From the NCBI GenBank assembly GCA_964569425.1, contig CAZMVD010000027.1, positions 1-39,462 of the forward strand: DNA of 39,462 bases, given 5' to 3'. The position numbers and the translations under genes are program-made. This document shows, in pieces, positions 9,384 to 17,000 of this stretch; the stretch's first letter is position 1; every line of letters starts with the position of its first letter. Source of the DNA: JACQXM01 sp964569425. Lineage in GTDB: Bacteria > Planctomycetota > Phycisphaerae > UBA1845. The notes under the pieces were generated by a model. That model worked only from the letters and a program-made list of their open reading frames with translations. It had not been told where the DNA came from and searched no databases.

Positions 9384-11099
9384 ATGTTCGAAATGAACCC
9401 CCTTCAGTTCACTCGCAGTGTACGCAGCCTCAATCGACTGCGGCAGATTGCCAAAGTGCTCACCCAGCATGGTTTCGGGCACGTGGTGGCACGCGTCAAT
9501 CTGGCGCGGTTTGTACCGGTCTGGATGCTCCGCCGCAGCCGCAAGCCCCGCCCCGAAGGGGAAACCGCGACCTCCATCGGAAAACGAATCGCGGATATCT
9601 GCGCCGAACTCGGGCCGACGTTTATCAAGTTCGCGCAACTGCTCTCCACCCGGCCGGACATTCTGCCCGCCGACGTGCTCGATGAACTCAAAACGTTGCA
9701 GGACGACGTGCCGCCGTTCGACAGTACCACGGCCATGGGCATCATCGCCGAGGAGTTGGGTCGACCCGTAGACGCGTGTTTCGAGACCATCGATCCGACG
9801 CCCATCGCCAGCGGTTCGATCGGCCAGGTCTATCGCGCGCGGCTGAAGGACGGAGTGGACGTAGTGGTCAAGGTGCGCCGTCCGGACATCGAGAACGTGG
9901 TCGAACTCGACATGCAGCTTCTGCGGTGGCTGGCGCAATCGCTGGAAGCGCTGATGCCGGAAATGCACATCTACCGCCCGGAGCTGCTGGTGACGGAACT
10001 GGAGCAGATGCTGACGCGCGAGCTGGATTACATCAACGAGGCCTCGGCGACGGCGCGCTTTGCGGCGGGGTTTTCGGGGGAGCTGACGGTGCGCATTCCG
10101 CGGGTCTACTGGGAGTTCACCGGCCCGCGGGTGCTCACGCTGGAGGCGATTCCCGGCGAGAATGCCGACGCAGCGCTCGACAAGGTGGCCGCCCGCGCCA
10201 TGGTCATTGACGCGCCGCTCATGGCCCGCCAACTGGCCGACTGCTTCCTCAAACAAGTGTTCGAGCTGGGGGTGTTTCATGCCGACCCGCACCCGGGCAA
10301 CGTGCTGATCGCGCCGCCGGCGACGGTGGGGCTGATCGACTTCGGGCAGTTCGGCACCATCAGTGACGAGCTGATGACACAAATCGTGGTGATGGTCTAC
10401 GGAGCGGTGGGGCGGGAAGTGGACGTGGTGATCGACTCGCTCGCCGACCTGGGCGCGCTGGGCGGCGCCACCGACCGCCGCCAGCTTCATCGGGCGTTGC
10501 AGATGCTGCTGGACAAGTATTACGGGCTGCCGCTCAAGCGGCTGGACCTGGGCACGCTGATGAACGAGTTCACCGACGTGGTGCGGGCGCACGACGTGAT
10601 CGTGCCGCGCGACGCGCTGATGCTGTTCAAGGCCATGGGGCTGGTGGCGGGGCTGACTTCGCGGCTCGACCCGGAGCTGAACCTGCTCGAACTGCTCGGC
10701 GTGCGGCTGCGGCGGGTGATGCGCGAACGGCTGTCGCCGCGGCGGCTCTCGCGCGCGGCGGCGCTGCTCGGCTGGGACCTGCTGAGCATCGCGCGGCAGG
10801 CGCCGGGGCAGATTCGCGAAGGCATGCGCCGCCTGGCGACCGGCGGCTGGCGACACTACGTGCGCCACGAAAACATCGACCGCCTGACCAACGAGCTGGA
10901 TCGGTCGAGCAACCGGCTGGCGTTCTCCATCGTCATCGCGGCGATCATCGTGGGCAGCAGCGTGGTGGTCAGCGCCGAATCGTCGCTGACCATCTTCAAC
11001 ATCAAGGTGCACTACTTCGGCATCGCGGGCTATCTCATGGCCGGCGTTCTGGGGCTGGGGCTGAGTTGGGCGATCTTCCGCAGCGGGCGGCTTCATTAG
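9384..11099 (+). CDS. ubiB: UbiB/ABC1/AarF-family atypical kinase
   Basis: 571 residues. Family features appear in order: the KxGQ-type motif as FIKFAQLLSTRPDILP (K82, Q85); the nucleotide loop SGSIGQVYRA (~143-152), where A-rich AAAS is more usual; VVVKVRRP (~161-168) with the conserved lysine; FHADPHPGN (~297-305); and LIDFGQFG with the metal-binding Asp. Two hydrophobic segments close the protein (~515-535 and ~542-562), as in membrane-anchored UbiB proteins. UbiB/Coq8 proteins are ATPases or kinases supporting ubiquinone biosynthesis or lipid homeostasis at the inner membrane. No ubiquinone or menaquinone genes are nearby, so the substrate pathway is open. An ATG at 9393 is an alternative start. 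The neighbouring dockerin-like gene is divergent across a 269-base gap. Confidence 0.92.
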   Translation: MFEMNPLQFTRSVRSLNRLRQIAKVLTQHGFGHVVARVNLARFVPVWMLRRSRKPRPEGETATSIGKRIADICAELGPTFIKFAQLLSTRPDILPADVLDELKTLQDDVPPFDSTTAMGIIAEELGRPVDACFETIDPTPIASGSIGQVYRARLKDGVDVVVKVRRPDIENVVELDMQLLRWLAQSLEALMPEMHIYRPELLVTELEQMLTRELDYINEASATARFAAGFSGELTVRIPRVYWEFTGPRVLTLEAIPGENADAALDKVAARAMVIDAPLMARQLADCFLKQVFELGVFHADPHPGNVLIAPPATVGLIDFGQFGTISDELMTQIVVMVYGAVGREVDVVIDSLADLGALGGATDRRQLHRALQMLLDKYYGLPLKRLDLGTLMNEFTDVVRAHDVIVPRDALMLFKAMGLVAGLTSRLDPELNLLELLGVRLRRVMRERLSPRRLSRAAALLGWDLLSIARQAPGQIREGMRRLATGGWRHYVRHENIDRLTNELDRSSNRLAFSIVIAAIIVGSSVVVSAESSLTIFNIKVHYFGIAGYLMAGVLGLGLSWAIFRSGRLH

Positions 11100-11403
11100 C
11101 GCCGCGTGGGGTCTCGGCGGGCGATAGCGCGGGGCCGGGCGTGCGTGCAGTCGAACAACGACGGGTTTGTTTTGTCAACTTTCTATAGTGCCACGCGGTG
11201 GCACTCCATAACCAGGGGCGGCCGGCGTGGGCGGAGCGGGTGCGCTGCAACGCCGGAGAGAACAACATCGGGGGCGCGCGCTGGAGAGAGGGCGGGAAGA
11301 GATCAAAAGCGAATGGTTCATCCGCGATTTCCGGGAGGATAGAAGGCAAGGGCACCCTGGACTATCTTGAAGGCTGGAAAGTCTTTCAGGATAGGAGGAT
11401 GCC
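11100..11403. other. Intergenic stretch upstream of the transposase-like remnant
   Basis: No gene is supported here. A perfect 8-bp inverted repeat with a 3-base loop (AGTGCCAC / GTGGCACT, 11187-11205) is present without a T-run on either side. It could be part of a mobile-element end or a weak transcription barrier; neither is proven. An AGGAGG lies at 11393-11398, five bases before a TTG start. Confidence 0.4.
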
Positions 11404-11514
11404 TTGCCAAGCGATCAGGTTACCGCCTTGTTGGGCGAGTGGGAAGGGTATCGGGTCGGGTTCATCGAACGTCGGAAGGCCGAGGCCGACGGTGGGCGGG
11501 CGGACGCGGCACAT
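11404..11514 (+). pseudogene. Possible transposase N-terminal remnant
   Basis: A TTG start with AGGAGG five bases upstream opens a frame beginning MPSDQVTALLGEWEGYRVG, then FIERRKAEADGGRAD. The W-x-GY-x-V...ER pattern is reminiscent of the start of ISL3-like transposases, but the match is from memory and weak. From about codon 38 the frame becomes the antisense shadow of the gene at 11515-11881 and runs on to a stop at 11634. The simplest reading is a transposase fragment whose remainder was lost at a junction near 11510-11520. It could instead be a chance frame; the good ribosome-binding site argues somewhat against that. Confidence 0.3.
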
Positions 11515-11881
11515 GATTTCCGTGCTTCAGTCGGACTCCCACAGCGTAGACGGCGGGTGGATAATCCAACGCCGCGGCCTTCTCAAGCCAGACGTAGCCG
11601 CCCAGCACGTCCGGTGAGAACGGCCAGAGAATGAACACCCCTATCTGCTCGTGATGCCTCTCCGTCCATCGCGCCAAGTCATACATGGCTGCTGGGTCAC
11701 CGCGATTGGCTTTCCACATCAGGCCCCAACCCGGAAGGTAAACCCAGAGGAAGAGCAGCAATACGATCGAGGCAGACACAGCCGTCGCCCGGACGAACGG
11801 CTTTCGTCCTTTGGCAAGAAAGAGCAGGGGCACGCCAATAAGCAGTGCGGGGAATATCAATGGCAGGAAACTGACTGGCAT
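11462..11881 (-). pseudogene. Small membrane protein with Sel1-like repeat, 3'-truncated; possible integron cassette gene
   Basis: The frame starts with the ATG at 11881 and runs 139 residues. Two membrane segments (~4-22 and ~34-56) precede Sel1/TPR-like helices: GDPAAMYDLARW (61-72) and GGYVWLEKAAALDYPPAVY (94-112), the usual Sel1 spacing of small, Ala, Tyr and Leu positions. After KHG (~121) the sequence turns into Pro/Arg-rich residues (HVPRPPAHRRPRP) that lie opposite the transposase-like remnant, so the native C-terminus appears lost near 11515. The ATG lies 14 bases after a GTTAGGT sequence, as expected for the first gene of an integron cassette. Sel1 proteins mediate protein-protein interactions; the role here is unknown. 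Confidence 0.6.
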
Positions 11882-11893
11882 TGGTAGCCTCTG

Positions 11894-12056
11894 TCACCTA
11901 ACAATGAATATATAGTCTCTCTATATCACCCTTGAGGCGCGACGGAGCGGCATAACACGCCATTACTTGAATCGGCATAACCCTTGTGATTGCAGGTTCT
12001 AAAGGCGCCTCCAGCGATTGCCATGGGGGGATATATGGTTTCTGTATAACACGCTT
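11894..12056 (-). repeat. Candidate integron attI-like region (three GTTAT repeats and a GTTAGGT core)
   Basis: Between the integrase relic and the Sel1-like gene, three related sequences occur (minus-strand orientation): GTGTTATGCCG (11958-11948), GTTATGCCG (11981-11973) and GCGTGTTATAC (12054-12044). The first two share CGGCATAAC on the plus strand, and the first and third share ATAACACGC. At 11900-11894 the minus strand reads GTTAGGT, fitting the GTTRRRY integron core. A 6-bp inverted repeat (ATATAG/CTATAT, 11910-11926) lies just upstream of it. Repeated GTTAT or GTTAC boxes before a terminal GTTAGGC are known from class 1 attI. Assignment as attI is inference; positions and repeats are directly visible. 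Confidence 0.45.
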
Positions 12057-12067
12057 GCGATCCTCCT

Positions 12068-12400
12068 CTACAGATCTTCCACGGGGTAGTTTACGCCCTT
12101 GCCTCCCCGGTTCAGGACGTGAGTGGCGCTGATCCCCGGCTCAGCCATTTCCGCAGGGTGACGGACGTTATTGCAGAAGATGACCCGCGTGCCCCAGTGG
12201 CAGTACGTCTGCTGCGTGCATCGGCTGTAGTGGCGCGAGCGCACGGCCCGGGTCAGGCGGTCCAGCGGCTTCGGTTGCGAGGCGCGGCCCGCGTTCGATG
12301 GACCGGCTGGGCAGCCTGTACGGAGAGCGATTCTCTGCACCGGCCCAACCGGACGGAAAGCGGGCCGTTCAGGCGCGTTACGCGTGTTCACGGCGCGCAT
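12068..12400 (-). pseudogene. intI: Internally deleted integron integrase (IntI relic)
   Basis: The frame is intact (110 residues, ATG at 12400 with GGAG about 9 bases upstream) but encodes only the two ends of an integron integrase. Residues ~43-91 (PKPLDRLTRAVRSRHYS, then TQQTYCHWGTRVI and RHPAEM) match the N-terminal SAM-like DNA-binding domain of IntI (typically RHYSxxTEQTYxxWI and RHPxxM). At residue 93 (~12124) it jumps to THVLNRGGKGV...PVEDL, the family's extreme C-terminus just after the catalytic tyrosine of the IYTHVLNRGG motif. The whole catalytic core, including the Arg/His residues and the tyrosine, is missing, so it cannot recombine DNA. The deletion of roughly 220 codons is precise and in frame. 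The first ~40 residues are Pro/Arg-rich and not family-like. It points toward the cassette-like gene, an inverted-integron layout. Confidence 0.78.
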
Positions 12401-12521
12401 GCTCTTTGCTCCAATCGGCTCCCAGGTAAATGCCCAACCGCTTGCCTTTCAAGGGATTCCGGCAATGCGCGACCGGTGCCCGGTTGCTGCGCGGGGGCGG
12501 GCAGAAACGCGTGCGCCACGG

Positions 12522-13232
12522 TCAGGGCATTTGGGACCGGGCTTCGAGCAGGGCGGGGACGGCGGAGAGGTCGGCGATGGTGTGGTCGGGGGCGGCGGCG
12601 CCGATGTCGTGGATGCGGCTGGCACGGCACAGCCACACGGTCGAAATGCCCAGCGCTCCCGCGCCGCCGATGTCGCTGTGCAGCGAGTCGCCGATGTGCA
12701 CGGCGCGGTGCGGTTCCACACCGAGGGCGGCGAGGGCGCGGCGGAAGATGGCCGGGTCGGGCTTGTAACAGCGCGCGTCCTGCGAGGTGACGACCGCGTC
12801 GAAGCGGAGGGCGTGGCGCTCGATGGCCGCGTGCAGCGGGGCGGTGTCGGCGTTGGAGACGCAGCAGACGGGGCGGTCAAGATCGCGCAGGAAGGCGAGC
12901 GCGTCGGCATAGAGCGGGGGGTTGAGCCAGTAATCTTCCAGCTCGGCGACGAAGGGTTCGGGCGGGTCGTCGCGGCCGAAGTCGGCGAGTGTGTCTCTCA
13001 GGCTGGTCACCTCGCATTCGTACAGGGTGCGAAAGGCATGGTGGTTGCTGGATTCGACGGTGCGAAAGAAGCGCTCGCCCCAGAGGACGGCGAAACGGGC
13101 GGCGGAGAGGGGCAGCTCGCAGGTGGTGACAATGCGCTGGCACACGGCTTCGACGGCTTCGCGGTCGCCGGCGGAGATGGTGCCGTAGAAGTCGATGAGC
13201 ACGGCTTCGAACTGGCGCGGGGGGTGGGGCAA
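12522..13232 (-). CDS. HAD-superfamily hydrolase
   Basis: All four HAD motifs are present: motif I IDFYGT (nucleophile Asp; the second acidic position is Tyr, as in several haloacid-dehalogenase and phosphatase subfamilies); motif II CVSNAD; motif III lysine in CYKPDPAIF; and motif IV HIGDSLHSDIGGA. A helical cap domain lies between motifs I and II. A cytoplasmic phosphatase or dehalogenase acting on a small substrate is likely; the substrate is unknown. The frame is open up to an ATG at 13418, but that extension translates an 8-bp tandem repeat into Phe/Arg/Asp low complexity, so the true start is probably near the conserved core. A TTG at 13232 (used here) or a GTG at 13202 are candidates; neither has a strong ribosome-binding site. 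It is downstream of the SEC-C gene on the same strand. Confidence 0.82.
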   Translation of the reverse strand: MPHPPRQFEAVLIDFYGTISAGDREAVEAVCQRIVTTCELPLSAARFAVLWGERFFRTVESSNHHAFRTLYECEVTSLRDTLADFGRDDPPEPFVAELEDYWLNPPLYADALAFLRDLDRPVCCVSNADTAPLHAAIERHALRFDAVVTSQDARCYKPDPAIFRRALAALGVEPHRAVHIGDSLHSDIGGAGALGISTVWLCRASRIHDIGAAAPDHTIADLSAVPALLEARSQMP

Positions 13233-13233
13233 A

Positions 13234-13320
13234 GTTGAAACGCCGAAAACCGAAACGTCGAAACGTCGAAAAGTCAAAAAGTCGAAAAGTCGAAAAGTCG
13301 AAAAGTCGAAAAGTCGAAAA
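13234..13320. repeat. 8-bp tandem repeat (GTCGAAAA), about 11 units
   Basis: Five perfect copies of GTCGAAAA occupy 13281-13320. Six diverged units precede them from 13234: GTTGAAAC, GCCGAAAA, CCGAAAC (7 bases), GTCGAAAC, GTCGAAAA and GTCAAAAA. The array sits directly upstream of the HAD hydrolase core. Because 8 is not a multiple of 3, copy-number change would shift any frame read through it. It is too short and spacer-free to be a CRISPR. Confidence 0.9.
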
Positions 13321-13439
13321 CCGAAGCGCCAACAGCCAGTGGTGGAGGAGTCGAACCGCCGGAAAGCAGCCGACGGCGGCCGGGGGAATCCCACTCGGGC
13401 GTGCGGGCGCGGCGGCACGTATGCCGTCAGGTTACGGGC

Positions 13440-13655
<216 letters not shown>

Positions 13656-14021
13656 GGCGTTTTCCTCGCTGGTGATGGACTTCGTTTCCGGTCCGGGCGC
13701 AGCGGCCCGTGTATCCGTATTTTATGCGTAATTGATCGGTTGGCCAACGCGCAAGGTCGACGCGCCCATTGCGGGGGGTTGAAAAACACGTGGCGTGGGC
13801 CATCCCCCCCGGCGCGTCGGACCGGCTGGAGAGCCGGCCGCACAGCGCCTCTGATGACTTTCTCCAACAGTGCCTATCCCATTAGCCGAATCCAAGGCGT
13901 CCGCGCGGGCTGCCCTTGACCCTTCGCGTCAAGGGGAGCAAGCCCGCGGCTCGCTTTGATATTGGGATGCGCTCTAAGCTGTTTGACGTCGGCGGCGGTC
14001 GAGTCGCAGCGCAATACGGAC
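13656..14021. other. Intergenic stretch between aquaporin and SEC-C genes
   Basis: No gene is supported here. Two RNA-type inverted repeats are seen: a 6-bp stem with tetraloop (CCGGCT-GGAG-AGCCGG, 13822-13837) and a larger compound hairpin at 13904-13948, listed separately. The stretch lies downstream of the aquaporin gene and upstream of the SEC-C gene, both on the minus strand. Confidence 0.5.
13904..13948. repeat. Compound hairpin, possible transcript 3' structure or palindromic repeat
   Basis: Outer arms CGCGGGCT (13904-13911) and AGCCCGCG (13941-13948) enclose perfect inner arms CCCTTGAC (13913-13920) and GTCAAGGG (13928-13935) around a 7-base loop. Arms total 16 bp. There is no T-run on either side, so an intrinsic terminator is unlikely. 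It lies about 75 bases beyond the aquaporin stop and could stabilise that transcript's 3' end or be a genome-wide palindromic repeat. Confidence 0.6.
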
Positions 14022-14750
14022 TTACTGGTCTTTCTTGTCCAGGATGCAGAACTGGTAAAGCAGCCCGGCCACGACAGCGCCGAGGACCGGGCCGACCCAA
14101 TAGACCATCTGCTGGCTCCCGAAGGTGGGCAGATTGCCGGTGAAGGCGGCGACCAGCCCCGGTCCGAAAGTACGTGAAGGATTCATCGAGGCGCCGGTGA
14201 GCGGACCGCCGACCAGGATGTCCGCCGCGATGGTCAGGCCGATGCCGAAGCCGCCGATCTTGGGGGCACGCGGGTCCACGGCGGTGCCGAACACGGCGAA
14301 GAGGAGCAGGAAGGTGAGCACAGCCTCGATGAGGATGGCCATGCCGACGGTGAGCTGCGCGGGGTTGAAATTGGGCGTGCCGAGGGCGGAGGCGGCTACG
14401 ACGTTAGCGCCGCCGGGCGCGACCATGCCCCGGAAGATGAGGTAGACGAGCCCGCCGGCGATGGTGGCGCCGATCAACTGGGCGATGATGTAAGCAATCG
14501 CGCCGCCGAAGCCGATGCGTCCGGTGGCGAGCATGGCGAGCGTGACGGCGGGATTCACATGTCCGCCGGAGACGTTCATCGTCGCCGAGACGGCGATGGA
14601 GAGGATGATGCCGTGTGCAAGTGCGACGCCGAGCAAGCCGGGGCCGTCGGGCCCCATGTGGGTGGTGAGACAGATGGCACCCGCGCCGATGAAACTGAGG
14701 GCGAATGCACCGGTACCTTCGGCCACACAGCATTTGCCAAGACTGGCCAT
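14022..14750 (-). CDS. Aquaporin / MIP-family channel
   Basis: 242 residues with six hydrophobic segments and two half-helix loops. The first pore motif is intact (GGHVNPAVT, NPA at 66-68). The second is NPS (GASMNPSRTFGP, 190-192), a common conservative variant, followed by the selectivity-filter arginine R193. Length and the N-terminal AEGTGAFALSF block fit the family. It would conduct water, or small neutral solutes such as ammonia or glycerol, across the inner membrane; the overall look is closer to aquaporins than to the longer GlpF glycerol facilitators. AAAGGA lies about 9 bases upstream of the ATG at 14750. It is monocistronic as far as can be seen, divergent from the lipoprotein gene. 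Confidence 0.93.
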   Translation of the reverse strand: MASLGKCCVAEGTGAFALSFIGAGAICLTTHMGPDGPGLLGVALAHGIILSIAVSATMNVSGGHVNPAVTLAMLATGRIGFGGAIAYIIAQLIGATIAGGLVYLIFRGMVAPGGANVVAASALGTPNFNPAQLTVGMAILIEAVLTFLLLFAVFGTAVDPRAPKIGGFGIGLTIAADILVGGPLTGASMNPSRTFGPGLVAAFTGNLPTFGSQQMVYWVGPVLGAVVAGLLYQFCILDKKDQ

Positions 14751-15040
14751 GATGCGTTCCTTTCAGAAGAGTTGACAGGGTGGACCGCGTCGGGTGGTTC
14801 CGGTCCGCGCCGACCGAAGTCCCCCGCCGCCGTGAGCGCGAATCGTAGTCGGACCGGGGGTGGCGTCAAGATTGTTCCGAAGTGGCTTGTATGGCGGCCG
14901 ATTCTGGAGTGGTAAGCGGCCGCCCGCACTGAAAGGCGAAGGCGCGCGGTTTGCCTGTCTTGACAGCGCCGCCGTGCGTTTGTGTAATCCGTTCTGCGGT
15001 CATGAATGATGCTCGGCACCTTTCACCACGGGGAGAGGTC

Positions 15041-15913
15041 ATGCGAACCTTACAGTCGAATCTGCATTTGCTGCCTGCGTTGGGGATTCTGGCCGGCGGC
15101 GCGTTTCTGGCGGGGTGCAAGACAGACGCCCTGCACGCCAAGCGTGCGCCGCAGGGCGCGGTGATGGAAGACCCGGGCCGGCCGGCGCGCGGCGCGCGGC
15201 TGCCGGAACACGTCGATATTCAGGTGGCGGAGACGCAAGAAGTTGATCTGGTGGAGGCGTTGGTTGAAAGCCGCGCGCAGTACCACCGCCATCTCGAGGC
15301 GCTGCGCGATTATTACCGGGCGCGGGGATATGTTACGAAGGAGAAGTGGGCTGCGTTTGAGCTGGAGGGGCTGCGTTCGGTGAAGGCGTTCCGTTATCTG
15401 ATGGAAGCGGAGATTCCTTCGGACGCGTTGCGCGCCAGCGACTCGATTCCCGAGGCGGATGCGATGTTCGCGCAGGGAGAGGAGTTGATGCGCCGCGGGG
15501 GGCACAACGTGCCGGTCCTGTATCGCCAGGACATGATGATCCGTGCGGCGGCGATGTTTCGCGACATGATCGAGCGTTATCCCACGAGCGACAAGATCGA
15601 CGATGCGGCTTTTTTGTGCGGGGAAATCCACAAAGAGTATCTCAAGGACCAGGAAGTCATCGCGGTTCGGTGGTACGAGCGGGCGTGGACGTGGGACCCG
15701 AACACGCCGCACCCGGCGCGCTTCCAGGCGGCGCTGGTCTACGACTATCGCTTGCACGACCGCGCCCGCGCGCTGGAGTTGTACCGCGAGGTCGCGGGGC
15801 GAGAGGAAGGCGGGGCGGATGCGCGGTTTGCGATGCGGCGCATTGGCGAATTGACAGAATCCGCCAAGGCGACGGACACCTCCTCGCGCGTGACGCGCGT
15901 GCCCCGTTCGTAG
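15041..15913 (+). CDS. Predicted lipoprotein with TPR-like helices
   Basis: 290 residues from the ATG at 15041, which is preceded by GGGAGAGG. The N-terminus is a lipoprotein signal peptide ending in the lipobox LAGC, with Cys26 as the lipidated residue. The mature part is largely helical. The segment from ~150 (IRAAAMFRDMIERYPTSDKIDDAAFLCGEI) and that near ~215-260 (AALVYDYRLHDRARALELYREV) have the spacing of tetratricopeptide repeats, as in BamD/YbgF-like proteins. It is probably an envelope scaffold or assembly factor, but no specific family is recognised. A farther upstream ATG (14951) would add 30 residues before the signal peptide and is rejected. A small membrane-protein gene follows after 25 bases. 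Confidence 0.8.
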   Translation: MRTLQSNLHLLPALGILAGGAFLAGCKTDALHAKRAPQGAVMEDPGRPARGARLPEHVDIQVAETQEVDLVEALVESRAQYHRHLEALRDYYRARGYVTKEKWAAFELEGLRSVKAFRYLMEAEIPSDALRASDSIPEADAMFAQGEELMRRGGHNVPVLYRQDMMIRAAAMFRDMIERYPTSDKIDDAAFLCGEIHKEYLKDQEVIAVRWYERAWTWDPNTPHPARFQAALVYDYRLHDRARALELYREVAGREEGGADARFAMRRIGELTESAKATDTSSRVTRVPRS

Positions 15914-15938
15914 CAGCACCGCTTGGTCGGGCGGCATC

Positions 15939-16457
15939 ATGCCCAGAACGTTTGCCTGTCTTGCCGTGGCCAATTTGTTGGTTCTCGTGGGCACCGCTGC
16001 GCTGGGGCTGGCGCGTCTGGATCCGGGCGGCGATCGGCACGTGGTGCTCGCTGTTTTTTCGCTGCTGGTCTGCTGCCTGGTCCAGGTGGTGACGTTTACT
16101 TATTTCGTGGTGACCGGGAAGATGCTTGCGCAGGCGCTGCACCTTGGGGGCCTGGACCTGGCACCGTTGGCGGAGGCCAAGCGGCTCAAGCGAAATGCGA
16201 TGCGCTGGCTGGCGGCGGTGGTGGTGGGTATGGTTCTGGTGACGGCTACGGGCGCGACACATTGGCGCGAGCGGGGGGTTTCCACCTGGCACTTCGTGGC
16301 GGGTTGTGTTGTCATTCTCGTGCAAGCGAGCGCACTTTTCGGCCAGTTTCTACTGGTTGCACGCAACGCGGCGCTGGTTGAGAAGGTACTTCGAGAATAC
16401 GCCGCGCAGCGTCGGAGCGCGGAGCGGAGGAGGCCGGTCATGTCGTCTGAAGGCTGA
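15939..16457 (+). CDS. Small integral membrane protein, unknown function
   Basis: 172 residues with four predicted membrane segments (~5-25, ~35-58, ~88-106, ~118-140), a basic cytoplasmic-looking loop at ~75-88 (EAKRLKRNAMRW), and a basic Arg-rich C-terminal tail (REYAAQRRSAERRRP). The frame is maintained with typical high-GC codon use and starts 25 bases after the lipoprotein gene, so the two may be co-transcribed. No family was recognised and no catalytic motif is apparent. Confidence 0.7.
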   Translation: MPRTFACLAVANLLVLVGTAALGLARLDPGGDRHVVLAVFSLLVCCLVQVVTFTYFVVTGKMLAQALHLGGLDLAPLAEAKRLKRNAMRWLAAVVVGMVLVTATGATHWRERGVSTWHFVAGCVVILVQASALFGQFLLVARNAALVEKVLREYAAQRRSAERRRPVMSSEG

Positions 16458-17000
16458 AGCGATGCGACATACGATCGGCTCGGTGAGAGACGATCGAATC
16501 CACGGCGGCCTGCAGAATGTCTGTGAGTTATTGCGCGGCGCGATACGTAATCTATGATTTCACAATAGGTTGACGGTCACCATCCAACGATTGGAATCGA
16601 AGTCCTGCGAATTCCAATCCGTTCTGGGGTCAAGCATGAGGCGGCCTAATTTCACATGTGTGATTTTTCCCATTGTAGCAGATAGCCCAGCGGCAATTTC
16701 GGCGCGTGTTCGTCTTGTGAGTTTCTGCTTGCCAAAGCGACAATGACCCGTAGACTGCACGTCGGTTGTCGAGATGTGCAACTCGGAGCGTTCACGTCAT
16801 CCGGCGCTCCGGTATGGGTCTGAAGCTTGCGCGAGGATTGCATCCTTGTGCGGTTTCGGACAAGAAGGTGGCCGGACGGATCGCCTGCCTTCTTATTGAT
16901 CCCTCAGGGAGGAACGGTCGGGCCGCTGCATCGCGAACGGTGGCGGTCTTGAAGCGTGCGCCGGAGTGCGCGCGGTGGGCGTGCCTGAGGAGTGATGGTC
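16458..17000. other. Intergenic stretch, lower GC, with one hairpin
   Basis: No gene is supported in this ~540-base stretch. Part of it (about 16540-16760) is visibly lower in GC than the surroundings. A 9-bp perfect inverted repeat (GATTGGAAT / ATTCCAATC, 16589-16619, 13-base loop) is present. A 73-codon minus frame (16560-16781) crosses it but shows no recognisable motif. It may be a decayed insert. Confidence 0.4.

Noticed and set aside
9111..11096. 661-codon minus-strand open frame
   Set aside because: Antisense to the UbiB kinase; His/Arg/Gln-rich translation with no family features.
11187..11205. Terminator or insertion-sequence end at the AGTGCCAC palindrome
   Set aside because: No T-run, and no matching inverted copy found at the other side of the scar.
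13234..13320. Possible CRISPR array
   Set aside because: 8-bp units are contiguous with no spacers.
13232..13418. N-terminal extension of the HAD frame
   Set aside because: Its sequence is the translation of the 8-bp tandem repeat and is unlike HAD proteins; treated as non-coding.
16560..16781. 73-codon minus-strand frame in the low-GC gap
   Set aside because: No recognisable motif, no good ribosome-binding site and no context; left as intergenic.
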